NCBI GenBank assembly: GCA_019422905.1
Contig: JAHZCM010000116.1
Coordinates: 1 to 6,230 of the forward strand
From: Oscillospiraceae bacterium
GTDB taxonomy: Bacteria; Bacillota; Clostridia; Oscillospirales; Acutalibacteraceae
Length of the DNA stretch: 6,230 nt
Direction: 5' to 3'
The position numbers and the translations under genes are program-made. The notes under the pieces were generated by a model, which saw only the letters and a list, made by a program, of their open reading frames with translations, ran no database searches and had not been told where the DNA came from. Numbering within the stretch: the stretch's first letter is position 1; every line of letters begins with the position of its first letter. Positions 1 to 5,911 of this stretch are shown one piece after another.

Positions 1-104
1 TGAACGGCGGCGTACAGCAGATAAGCCGAATCCACGCCGCCGGAAAAAGCGAGGGCGGCCTTTGGCGTATCTCGGAAAAAATCCTGTAAAGTCATGGTTT
101 GCAT
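1..104 (-). CDS. larE: LarE-like ATP-dependent sacrificial sulfur transferase, N-terminal fragment
   Basis: Only the first 34 codons are in the window; the gene continues beyond position 1. The peptide begins MQTMTLQDFF and contains ALAFSGGVDSAYLLYAA. SGGVDS (residues 21-26) is the pyrophosphate-binding P-loop of the N-type ATP pyrophosphatases. A PP-loop this close to the N-terminus, with a short MTLQ-FF lead-in followed by A-L-A-F-S-G-G-V-D-S-A-Y-L, matches my memory of clostridial LarE. LarE is cytoplasmic: it adenylylates the pyridinium-dicarboxylate mononucleotide precursor and donates sulfur from its own cysteine while making the nickel-pincer nucleotide cofactor of lactate racemase-type enzymes. 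The start at 104 is preferred because AAGGA lies 5 bases upstream; the in-frame ATG at 95 is about 14 bases from it. The gene follows the importer on the same strand after a gap of 130 bases. Other PP-loop enzymes (MnmA, TilS, QueC, NAD synthase) are less likely but not excluded, because the distinguishing C-terminal region is missing. Confidence 0.72.
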   Translation of the reverse strand, partial: MQTMTLQDFFRDTPKAALAFSGGVDSAYLLYAAV

Positions 105-135
105 CACGTTCCTTTCCGGGTGGTTCAAATGAAAT

Positions 136-165
136 CGCAGGTGTGCGGCGGGCGCATCCCCTGCG
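136..165 (-). other. GC-rich hairpin in the 5' untranslated region of larE
   Basis: CGCAGG (136-141) pairs with CCTGCG (160-165). Inside it, TGCG (144-147) pairs with CGCA (153-156) around a 5-base loop, with a small asymmetric internal loop between the stems. The element lies between the predicted larE transcription start (about 179) and its ribosome binding site. There is no U-run on either strand, so it is not an intrinsic terminator. It could be a regulatory or stabilising leader structure, or chance in GC-rich DNA. I do not recognise it as a known riboswitch. Confidence 0.3.
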
Positions 166-185
166 GAAGAAAACGCTTTTCACTT

Positions 186-194
186 ATTATAGCA
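186..194 (-). promoter_or_regulatory. Extended -10 promoter for the larE-like gene
   Basis: Read on the minus strand, this is TGCTATAAT, a perfect -10 hexamer (186-191) with the TGN extension. No good -35 lies 17 bases upstream, which is tolerated for extended -10 promoters. The predicted start is near 179, leaving a 5' untranslated region of about 75 nt before the ATG at 104. The promoter would let larE be expressed apart from the importer. No intrinsic terminator with a U-tract is visible between the importer's last stop (235) and this site, so read-through from the operon is also possible. Confidence 0.5.
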
Positions 195-234
195 TGAACA
201 GGACCGCGAGGCGACTGTATTTTTACGTGCTCCG

Positions 235-1122
235 TCAAAGATTGCTGTGCCTGCGGTTCAAATTTTTGCGAAGTGCATTTCCAAGCTCCGTCACGCACAT
301 CAGCGTGACGATCAGGAACGCGCCGGGAATGACGATGATCCACCATGCGCCGGAGGTCATCGCGCGCTCGGAAAGGGACAGCATACTGCCCCAGGAGATC
401 ACCTCAAGCGGCAGGCCGATGCCCATAAAGCTCAGCGTGGATTCGGCGGCGATGGCGCTGCGGACGTTCATGACAACCATAAAGAGGATGGAAGACGTGA
501 AGTTCGGCGTCAGATGGCAGCGGAGAATGTGGAAAAATCCGCCGCCCATGCACCGCGAGGCGACGACAAAATCGCTGCCGCGGATCTGCCGCACCTCCGT
601 GCGCACAACCTTCGCGATGCCGGGCCAGCCGCTGACGCCGATCACAAGGGAAATGCTCAGCACGTTGGGCTTGCCGAGAATGGATTGCAGCAGGATGACG
701 ATAAGCAGATTCGGAATGCTGAGAAAGATTTCCGTGAACCGCATCAAGAGCGCGTCCACCCACGCAGGCGCAATACCGCTCAGCGCGCCGAGCAGGACGG
801 CGATCACCGTGGAAATCACCGTGGAGAGAAAGCCGATGGCAAGCGAGATGCGTCCGCCGTACCAGATCATCGAAAAGATATCCCGGCCGAGCGTATCCGT
901 GCCGAACAGGAACTCCGCGTCCGGCGCGGCGCTGCAGTTTGTGAGATCCATATAGGCCGGATCCTTCGTCATGATACCTTCGGCGAAAAGGCAGCCGAGC
1001 AGAATCAGAGCCAAAACGGCACCGGAGAACAGCGGCTTGCCGCGATACCATTTGGGTTTTGAAACGGCGGCGGGCGCAGGCGCAGGCTGTATGCCCACCA
1101 CCGCGAAGCGCGGGTCGCTCAT
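235..1122 (-). CDS. ABC importer permease, OppC/NikC type (peptide/nickel family)
   Basis: This is a 295-residue inner-membrane permease, the normal length for the OppC/DppC/NikC family. The family hallmark FGTDTLGRD sits at residues 73-81, followed by YGGRISL (88-94). Hydrophobic segments lie near 31-49, 92-116, 131-149, 156-172, 210-230 and 262-282. The cytoplasmic EAA loop that docks onto the ATPases is about residues 184-207 (DFVVASRCMGGGFFHILRC region) and departs from the usual alanine-rich form. AESTLSFMGIGLP and SWGSML (226-248) are also typical. The start at 1122 is chosen over an in-frame ATG at 1212 because it has a strong GGAGGTGA site about 10 bases upstream and overlaps the upstream permease's stop as ATGA (1119-1122). 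The longer start would add a hydrophilic extension inside the other permease gene. It pairs with the OppB-type permease to form the transmembrane channel. Substrate is not readable from this subunit. Confidence 0.93.
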   Translation of the reverse strand: MSDPRFAVVGIQPAPAPAAVSKPKWYRGKPLFSGAVLALILLGCLFAEGIMTKDPAYMDLTNCSAAPDAEFLFGTDTLGRDIFSMIWYGGRISLAIGFLSTVISTVIAVLLGALSGIAPAWVDALLMRFTEIFLSIPNLLIVILLQSILGKPNVLSISLVIGVSGWPGIAKVVRTEVRQIRGSDFVVASRCMGGGFFHILRCHLTPNFTSSILFMVVMNVRSAIAAESTLSFMGIGLPLEVISWGSMLSLSERAMTSGAWWIIVIPGAFLIVTLMCVTELGNALRKNLNRRHSNL

Positions 1123-2126
1123 GGTACGGTCACCTCCGAAGGTTCCGGGATTTCCCCGTCTCTGAGACGGGGATCGATGCGCTCGTTGATGATCTGGCTG
1201 ATTATGCTGCACAGAATGACGAGTACGCCCGAGAGCATACAGAGCACCATCAGCAGGTTGTAGTCCTGATAGCGTGCGCTCTCATAGGCCAGCGTGCCGA
1301 GGCCGGGATAGGAAAACACGGCCTCCACAATATAGGTGCCGCCGAGCACGTGCGGCGCGGAAATTGCCATAATGTTCAGGTACGAGGGGATGGTGTTCCG
1401 CAGGCAGTGGCGAAACAGGACGGCGCGTTTGGAAAGCCCTTTGGAGCGCGCCAGCAAGACGTAGTCTGCCCGCACCTCCTCCAAAAGCCTGTTGCGGATC
1501 ATGTACGCATAATACCAGAGATGGCCCATCACCACGACGGTAAGGGGGAGGATCAGGTGGTACAGGCGGTCGGCCGGGTCGTCCGCCTTTCCGGCCGTAT
1601 AGGCGCCGCTGCTCGGCAGAAGATGCAGGGATACGGAAAACAGCAGAATCAACACGAGCGACAGCCAGAATTCCGGGATGCAGCTTGAGAATGTGCCGAA
1701 GCGGCACAGAATGCGGTCCGGCAGGCGGTCCTCAAACCACGCGCAGAGCACGCCGAGCAAAAGCGCCAGCCCGAAGGTCAGGACAAAGCCGATACCACCC
1801 AGCAGAAGCGTGTTTGTGACGCGCCCGCCGATGACCTCCAGCACATCCTGCTTGTACTTGAAGGAAATGCCGAAATTGCCGGACAGCGCGTTTTGAAGCC
1901 ACCGGACATACTGCACGGCGATGGGCTCGTTCAGCCCCAGCTTATCCATGGCCCACTCGCGCTCCGACGGGCTCATTTTTTCCACGCGGTCGCCGTAATA
2001 GGAGACGAGGGGATCGCCGGGCGCAAGGCGGGCGATGCAGAATACAAGAACGGAGAGAGCCAGCACGCTCAGAACAAACAGCAGGAGCTTTTTTAAAAAA
2101 TACAGGACTGCTCTTTTTCGGTTCAT
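1119..2126 (-). CDS. ABC importer permease, OppB/NikB type (peptide/nickel family)
   Basis: This is a 335-residue inner-membrane permease, the usual OppB/DppB/NikB size. TM1 (about 13-33) leads into the conserved ARLAPGDPL. Next comes the periplasmic-side family block LGLNEPIAVQYVRWLQNALSG (from residue 63), split here only by listing. Further hydrophobic segments lie near 106-130, 152-171, 189-211, 250-275 and 291-313. The EAA loop for ATPase contact is residues 221-244 and reads DYVLLARSKGLSKRAVLFRH, close to consensus. VFSYPGLG (270-277) and INERIDPRLR near the C-terminus are standard. A strong AGGAGG lies 7 bases before the ATG. The start overlaps the stop of the upstream ATPase gene as ATGA (2123-2126), and its own stop overlaps the next permease start in the same way, which suggests stoichiometric, coupled translation. 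The periplasmic stretch around 172-186 (GAYTAGKADDPADR) is fairly short. Confidence 0.94.
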   Translation of the reverse strand: MNRKRAVLYFLKKLLLFVLSVLALSVLVFCIARLAPGDPLVSYYGDRVEKMSPSEREWAMDKLGLNEPIAVQYVRWLQNALSGNFGISFKYKQDVLEVIGGRVTNTLLLGGIGFVLTFGLALLLGVLCAWFEDRLPDRILCRFGTFSSCIPEFWLSLVLILLFSVSLHLLPSSGAYTAGKADDPADRLYHLILPLTVVVMGHLWYYAYMIRNRLLEEVRADYVLLARSKGLSKRAVLFRHCLRNTIPSYLNIMAISAPHVLGGTYIVEAVFSYPGLGTLAYESARYQDYNLLMVLCMLSGVLVILCSIISQIINERIDPRLRDGEIPEPSEVTVP

Positions 2127-3022
2127 CGGGCATCCTCCTCTTCGATGCGGACAAAATGGCCGGGGGAAATTTCCCGAAGCGGCCCGCCCGAAAGGGCGGA
2201 AGCCGCAAAGGCTTGCGCTTTCCGAATCCGCTCAAGCCTCGGATCGGGAATCGGGATCGAGGAGAGCAGTGCCCGCGTGTAGGCGTGCAGCGGGTTTTCA
2301 AACAGCTCTGCCGTCGGCGCGACCTCCACGAGACAGCCCTTACACAGGACGCCGATACGGTCGCAGAGAAATTCGACCATGGCGAGGTCGTGGGCGATGA
2401 ACAGCAGCGTGAATTTCTGCTGTTCATGAAGCTCGCGGAACAGGTTGACGATCTGCGCCTGAATGGAAACGTCCAAAGAGGCGATCGGCTCGTCTGCGAC
2501 GAGAAGCTCCGGGGACATGGAGAGCGCGCGGGCAATCGCCACGCGCTGCCGCTGGCCGCCGGAAAGCTCCGCGGGGGAGCGGTTCAGATAGGCGCCGTCC
2601 AGCCCGACGCGGCGCAGTGCCTGCTCCATTTCCTCGCGCAGCGCGGCCTTGGGCGGTGCGGTGCGGGCGATGCGCATCGGCTCCGCTAAAATATCGAGCA
2701 CCTTCATGCGCTGGTTTAAGCTGAAATTCGAATCCTGAAAGATAATCTGTCGCTTGGTTTGCAGTGTTTTGCGGTGTACGCGGAGCTGCTTCCGGTCGCA
2801 GATGTCGATGCCGTCGTACAGGATTTTGCCGGCGGACGGCTTGTATATGTTCATCAGGCAGCGGGCCAGCGTTGATTTTCCGGAGCCGGACTCGCCCACA
2901 AGCCCGAAAATCTCGCCGCGGCGGAGCTGCAAGGACACCTGATCCAGCGCACGGATGGCCGTGTGCTTTGTCAGCCGGAACCCATGCGTTACGGATTGTA
3001 TGTCGACGAGTGTTTCAGGCAT
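2123..3022 (-). CDS. ABC importer ATP-binding subunit, OppF/DppF type
   Basis: This is a 299-residue cytoplasmic ATPase that powers import as one half of a heterodimeric nucleotide-binding pair. Visible motifs are Walker A GESGSGKS (43-50), Q-loop Gln96 in FQDSNFSLNQRM (where the family usually has FQDPYSSLNPRM), signature LSGGQ (153-157), Walker B LLVADE (173-178) with catalytic Glu178, D-loop SLD (182-184) and H-loop His211. The tail after about residue 240, with HAYTRALLSSIPIPDPRLERIR and LREISPGHFV, is the short C-terminal extension of OppF/DppF proteins. It is longer than E. coli NikE as I remember it. All catalytic residues are present. The start at 3022 has GAGGAGGG 6 bases upstream and overlaps the end of the upstream ATPase gene by 8 bases. 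The stop overlaps the OppB-type permease start. I do not assign a symbol because the substrate is unknown. Confidence 0.94.
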   Translation of the reverse strand: MPETLVDIQSVTHGFRLTKHTAIRALDQVSLQLRRGEIFGLVGESGSGKSTLARCLMNIYKPSAGKILYDGIDICDRKQLRVHRKTLQTKRQIIFQDSNFSLNQRMKVLDILAEPMRIARTAPPKAALREEMEQALRRVGLDGAYLNRSPAELSGGQRQRVAIARALSMSPELLVADEPIASLDVSIQAQIVNLFRELHEQQKFTLLFIAHDLAMVEFLCDRIGVLCKGCLVEVAPTAELFENPLHAYTRALLSSIPIPDPRLERIRKAQAFAASALSGGPLREISPGHFVRIEEEDAR

Positions 3023-4028
3023 GCGCAGCCCTCCTCACCGGACAGGCGATTTTCGGCGCGCGGGGGTCCAAAAGCCATGTCGCCGCATAATGGGTATCCG
3101 AAATTTGAAACATCGACGGCGCCTCCTCGTAATCGATCTGCAGGGCGTATTCATTGCGGCAGGCAAAGGCGTCGCCCTTTGGCGGATCGATCAGCGTGGG
3201 CGGCATGCCGGGAATCGTATACAGCGTGCGGCGCCCCTTGGAGAAAGTGGGCAGCGCGCGCATCAGGCCCCACGTGTAGGGGTGGCGGGGATCGTAAAAA
3301 ATGTCCTCCACCGTACCAATTTCCACGATTTTCCCCGCGTACATCACGGCGACGCGGTCCGCCGCGCGCGCTACAACGCCGAGGTCGTGCGTGACGAGCA
3401 CCGTCGCGGTATGCAGCTTTCGCTGGATATCGCGCAGGAGATCGAGAATCTGCGCCTGCACGGTGACGTCCAGCGCAGTGGTCGGCTCGTCCGCAAACAG
3501 AATCTGCGGGTTGCCGGAGAGGGCGATCGCCATCACGGCGCGCTGGCGCATGCCGCCCGAAAAGCTGTGCGGGTATTGTGCATACCGCTCTTCGGCGCGG
3601 TCGATGCCCACCAGAGCCATCAGCTCCAGAACACGGGCGCGCGTTTCCCTTCCGGAAAGCCTGCGATGGTGCGCGCGCACAGCCTCAGCGATTTGGTCGC
3701 CGATGGAAATCGTGGGGTTTAAAATGGTCATCGGGTCCTGAAAGACCATGGAGAAGGCTTTTCCGCGCAGGCGGCGCATATCGCGCTCGCGCCAGCCGGT
3801 GATGTCTGTGCCGTTCAACACGATGCTGCCCGATTTGATGCGGGCTGTCGGCGGCAGCAGCTTCATGACCGTTCTGCAAAGCACGCTTTTGCCGCAGCCG
3901 GACTCGCCGACCACCGCCAAAACCTCTCCGGCGTTCAGCGCGAGCGACACGCCGCGCACCGCCTGTATTTCACCGCGCGGCGTATCAAAGCTGACGGAAA
4001 GATTGCTGATCCGCAGCAGCTCCTCCAT
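3015..4028 (-). CDS. ABC importer ATP-binding subunit, OppD/DppD type with oligopeptide C-terminal region
   Basis: This is a 337-residue cytoplasmic ATPase, partner of the OppF-type subunit. Numbered from the start chosen here, it has Walker A GESGCGKS (41-48), Q-loop Gln97, signature FSGGM (156-160; the family usually has LSGGM), Walker B ILFADE (176-181), D-loop ALD (185-187) and H-loop His214. The C-terminal region beginning HPYTWGLMRALP is the oligo_HPY extension found in OppD/DppD subunits and absent from short NikD proteins. It ends with SDTHYAATWLLDPRAPK. It keeps only two cysteines (about 290 and 329), so the four-cysteine iron-sulfur site described in some OppD proteins seems absent. 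Two in-frame starts exist. At 4037, AAAGG abuts the ATG, leaving no usable spacer. At 4028, AAAGGA lies 8 bases upstream and the protein starts MEELLRISNL, so 4028 is preferred. The gene follows the binding-protein stop after 18 bases with no terminator. Confidence 0.93.
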   Translation of the reverse strand: MEELLRISNLSVSFDTPRGEIQAVRGVSLALNAGEVLAVVGESGCGKSVLCRTVMKLLPPTARIKSGSIVLNGTDITGWRERDMRRLRGKAFSMVFQDPMTILNPTISIGDQIAEAVRAHHRRLSGRETRARVLELMALVGIDRAEERYAQYPHSFSGGMRQRAVMAIALSGNPQILFADEPTTALDVTVQAQILDLLRDIQRKLHTATVLVTHDLGVVARAADRVAVMYAGKIVEIGTVEDIFYDPRHPYTWGLMRALPTFSKGRRTLYTIPGMPPTLIDPPKGDAFACRNEYALQIDYEEAPSMFQISDTHYAATWLLDPRAPKIACPVRRAAHA

Positions 4029-4046
4029 AGAATTCATCCTTTCCGG

Positions 4047-5669
4047 TTAGTTTTCAATCGTCCACTCCGCGACATTCCAGAAAATGCCCACGCCGTGGTG
4101 GCCCAGGACGGTTTCCTTGTCGATGCCGGAAATCGAAGCGTTCGCAACGTAGTTTGCGTCGATGTAGCAGATAAAGGCATAAGCCGGGTCGTCGGCAAGC
4201 GCCTCCTGAAACCGCGCGTAGGCCTCGGCGCGCACTTCCGGATCGTCCGACTGCCGCGCTTCCAAAAGGTATTTGTCCACATCCGCGTTGGAATAGCCGG
4301 AATAGTTCGCGCCCTTGTCGGTGCCGAAAACCTTGTAGGTATGGTCGTCGGCGTCAAAGGGGCTGCCCCAGCCGATCAGGTAAGCCATCTGTCCGCCCCA
4401 GTCCACCTGTGTGGGAATCTCAACCGTTACATCCATGCCGATTTCCCGAAGCTGCTGCGCGGCGATCTGCGCAATATCGACGCGCACCTGATCGCCCGCG
4501 CCGACGCTGATCACAAAGCCGGCCTTTTCGCCGCCGCGATAGTAGAAGCCGTCGTCTCCCATTGTGCAGCCGGCGGCCTCCAGAACCGCCCGTGCCTTTT
4601 CAGGGTCGTAATCGTAATGCTCAACGTCCTCGTTGTTGTACACGTTGCGCTGCAGCGGGCCGTATGCCGCCATACCCTGGCCGAGCAGCACGGCGTCAAT
4701 GATCGCCTCGCGGTCAATGCCGTAGCAGACTGCCGGGATCAGGTCGCGGTTATCCTGCCAGTATTCGTTCCAGAAATTGAAAAGGATGCCGCGGTAGTCG
4801 GAGGTCAGCATATCATAGCAGGTATAGCCCGCTTCATCGATGAAGGACTGCGCGTCCTTCGGCGTCAGCAGAGCGAGATCCAGCTCGCCGGAGCGCATTT
4901 GCAAGGCCTTGGCGTTGTCGTCCGTAACGATCTTAAAAACGATGGTGTCGATATTCGGTTCGCCCTGAAAGTAATCCGTGTTCTTTTCCAGCGTGATGGC
5001 CTGTCCCTCGTCCCAGCTTGCCAGCTTATACGGGCCTGTGCCGACCGGGCTGCGGAAGAAATCGGAGGTCTGCATGTCCTCGCCCTCTAAAAGGTGCTTC
5101 GGCAGAACGGCGATGGTCATGTAGTCGAGAAAAGCGACGTTCGGTGCGGAGAGCTTAAAAGCGATGGTATACGGGTCGAGAACGGTAATTTCCTCCACGT
5201 CCTCGTAATTCGGTGCGTTTTCGGAGCCGTTTTCCGGGTCCATAATGGCTTCAATCGTGAATTTCACGTCGTCGGCGGTGAAAGGCTCGCCGTCATGCCA
5301 GCGCACGTTTTCCTCCAGATGGAAGGTATAGGTACAGGTGTCCTCGTCGAATTCCCAGCTTTTCGCCAGTGCGGGCACGACTTCATTCTCACCGTTGTGT
5401 CCGGTCAGGCCGTTGAAAAGCAGAATGTTGATTTCACCGTGCTCATCCATCGCCGGATTGATCCGGGTATAGTCGCCGCTGCCGTAAATCAGCGTTGTCG
5501 GTTCGGCCTGCGGCGCGGAGTCCGCGCCTGCTTCTGAGGATTGTGCGGCTGCCTCAGAGGTCTGCGCACCGCTTTCCTGCGGGGCAGAGCCGGTATCCCC
5601 GGCACCGCCGCATGCCGCAAGGCTCAGCGCCAGTATGAAGGTCAAAAAACATGCCAGAAGCTTTTTCAT
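4047..5669 (-). CDS. Extracellular substrate-binding lipoprotein of the peptide/nickel ABC importer (SBP family 5)
   Basis: This 540-residue protein is the solute receptor of the importer. It starts MKKLLACFLT, has a hydrophobic core to residue 19 and a lipobox LAAC with lipidated Cys20, so it is a membrane-anchored lipoprotein facing outward. A flexible linker rich in Gly, Ser, Ala, Glu and Gln covers about 21-56. The family 5 domain follows, with VVPALAKSWEF (97-107), FHLEENVRWHDGEPFTADDV (116-135), GTGPYKL (210-216), and WGSPFDADDH (434-443). The C-terminus has HHGVGIFWNVAEW (524-536). Length and layout fit the OppA/DppA/NikA superfamily. The substrate is uncertain: the neighbouring larE suggests nickel or a nickel chelate, and His443, His524 and His525 are possible metal ligands, but no established NikA signature can be aligned by eye. 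The start at 5669 has GAGGAAAGGA about 9 bases upstream. The gene is first in the operon, behind a leader with an apparent attenuator. Confidence 0.93.
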   Translation of the reverse strand: MKKLLACFLTFILALSLAACGGAGDTGSAPQESGAQTSEAAAQSSEAGADSAPQAEPTTLIYGSGDYTRINPAMDEHGEINILLFNGLTGHNGENEVVPALAKSWEFDEDTCTYTFHLEENVRWHDGEPFTADDVKFTIEAIMDPENGSENAPNYEDVEEITVLDPYTIAFKLSAPNVAFLDYMTIAVLPKHLLEGEDMQTSDFFRSPVGTGPYKLASWDEGQAITLEKNTDYFQGEPNIDTIVFKIVTDDNAKALQMRSGELDLALLTPKDAQSFIDEAGYTCYDMLTSDYRGILFNFWNEYWQDNRDLIPAVCYGIDREAIIDAVLLGQGMAAYGPLQRNVYNNEDVEHYDYDPEKARAVLEAAGCTMGDDGFYYRGGEKAGFVISVGAGDQVRVDIAQIAAQQLREIGMDVTVEIPTQVDWGGQMAYLIGWGSPFDADDHTYKVFGTDKGANYSGYSNADVDKYLLEARQSDDPEVRAEAYARFQEALADDPAYAFICYIDANYVANASISGIDKETVLGHHGVGIFWNVAEWTIEN

Positions 5670-5737
5670 GGTTCAAAATCCTTTCCTCAATAAAATCAAA
5701 ACCGTGTGCAAAGCCTGCGTTTTCTGCGAAAAGACAG

Positions 5738-5775
5738 AAAAAAAGTATACAGCCTCCGGTTTAAAGGCTGTATAC
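5738..5775 (-). terminator. Intrinsic terminator inside the importer leader (candidate attenuator)
   Basis: Read on the minus strand, GTATACAGCCT (5775-5765) and AGGCTGTATAC (5755-5745) form a perfect 11-bp stem with a 9-base loop, followed at once by seven T (5744-5738). The reverse direction has no T-run, so the element is specific for transcription toward the importer. It lies downstream of the predicted importer promoter and 69 bases before the binding-protein ATG. No other gene ends here, because the upstream neighbour is divergent. It should therefore either stop a fraction of leader transcripts or define a small RNA of about 135-140 nt. The base of the stem is AU-rich, so its efficiency may be moderate. 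A GTATAC-binding protein operator is an alternative reading of the same repeats. Confidence 0.65.
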
Positions 5776-5790
5776 CTCCTGTGGTATACA
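5769..5790 (-). promoter_or_regulatory. Alternative leader hairpin that excludes the terminator (candidate antiterminator)
   Basis: On the minus strand, TGTATACC (5790-5783) pairs with GGTATACA (5776-5769) around the 6-base loop ACAGGA, giving an 8-bp perfect stem. Its 3' arm uses bases 5769-5775, which form the start of the terminator's 5' arm, so the two hairpins cannot coexist. It is made first during transcription. Its loop and 3' arm contain AGGAGG, a perfect Shine-Dalgarno-like run with no start codon at a useful distance. I infer an antiterminator role from geometry only; the three GTATAC copies might instead be protein-binding sites. Confidence 0.45.
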
Positions 5791-5794
5791 TAAT

Positions 5795-5866
5795 TCAAAA
5801 AGATAGAAACGAGCGACAGGCTTTGATATTGTTGTAAAAAGCTTCTGCTTTTGCGACCTGCTTCAT
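5795..5866 (-). other. Possible 23-residue leader open reading frame
   Basis: An ATG at 5866-5864 opens a 23-codon frame starting MKQVAKAEAFYNN and ending SFLSF, with TGA at 5797-5795, four bases before the alternative hairpin. The ATG sits in the 5-base loop of a perfect 6-bp hairpin, ACCTGC/GCAGGT (5856-5861 and 5867-5872). Only about 9 nt separate it from the predicted transcription start, and no Shine-Dalgarno sequence is present, so translation would have to be nearly leaderless. The placement fits ribosome-controlled attenuation, but there is no run of a single regulatory codon. This is a weak call and may be chance. Confidence 0.2.
5837..5852 (-). other. Small AU-rich leader hairpin
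   Basis: On the minus strand, AAAAGC (5852-5847) pairs with GCTTTT (5842-5837) around the 4-base loop AGAA, with an additional T following. It is the second hairpin of the leader, between the first hairpin at 5856-5872 and the arm of the long inverted repeat at 5817-5825. The stem is weak, and the short T-run makes it at best a poor terminator or pause site. It could be part of the leader's sensing fold. Confidence 0.3.
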
Positions 5867-5881
5867 GCAGGTATCAGATAA

Positions 5882-5910
5882 ATTATAATATAAGCCTATG
5901 TCTTTGTCAA
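5882..5910 (-). promoter_or_regulatory. Sigma-A-type promoter of the importer operon
   Basis: On the minus strand, TTGACA (5910-5905) and TATAAT (5887-5882) are both perfect consensus hexamers separated by exactly 17 bases. The predicted transcription start is near 5875, giving a leader of about 205 nt to the binding-protein ATG at 5669. A promoter this strong is consistent with control exerted after initiation (the leader terminator) or by a repressor. Confidence 0.88.
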
Positions 5911-5911
5911 T

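Larger units (their letters stand above)
5709..5825. repeat. 9-bp inverted repeat enclosing the leader hairpins
   Basis: CAAAGCCTG (5709-5717) and CAGGCTTTG (5817-5825) are perfect reverse complements about 100 bases apart. They bracket both the terminator and the alternative hairpin. In the leader RNA they could form a long-range closing stem of a multibranched structure once transcription has passed the terminator, or they could be part of the sensing fold. The 9-bp match is long for chance in such a short interval but not conclusive. Confidence 0.4.

Noticed and set aside
105..234. Intrinsic terminator between the importer and larE
   Set aside because: The short inverted sequences here are not followed by a U-run on the minus strand, so no terminator can be supported.
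247..1062. 271-codon plus-strand open frame opposite the OppC-type permease
   Set aside because: The composition is very rich in His, Arg, Asp and Ala with no family pattern, and it is antisense to a convincing permease.
1122..1212. Earlier in-frame start at 1212 for the OppC-type permease
   Set aside because: It would overlap the upstream permease by about 90 bases and add a hydrophilic tail with no family counterpart. The 1122 start has a strong ribosome binding site and an ATGA junction.
4095..5090. 331-codon plus-strand open frame opposite the binding-protein gene
   Set aside because: It is antisense to a clear family 5 binding protein, has no recognisable domain, and is the kind of long shadow frame expected in GC-rich coding DNA.
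5769..5798. Second importer promoter TTGAAT with an 18-base spacer and TATACA
   Set aside because: Both hexamers are weak and the bases are explained by the hairpins. The perfect promoter at 5882-5910 is far stronger. It would matter only if GTATAC proves to be an operator.
5738..5880. T-box or known metal riboswitch in the importer leader
   Set aside because: I find no T-box TGGNACCGCG-like sequence and cannot match the leader to the nickel/cobalt riboswitch or other classes by eye. A covariance-model search would be decisive.
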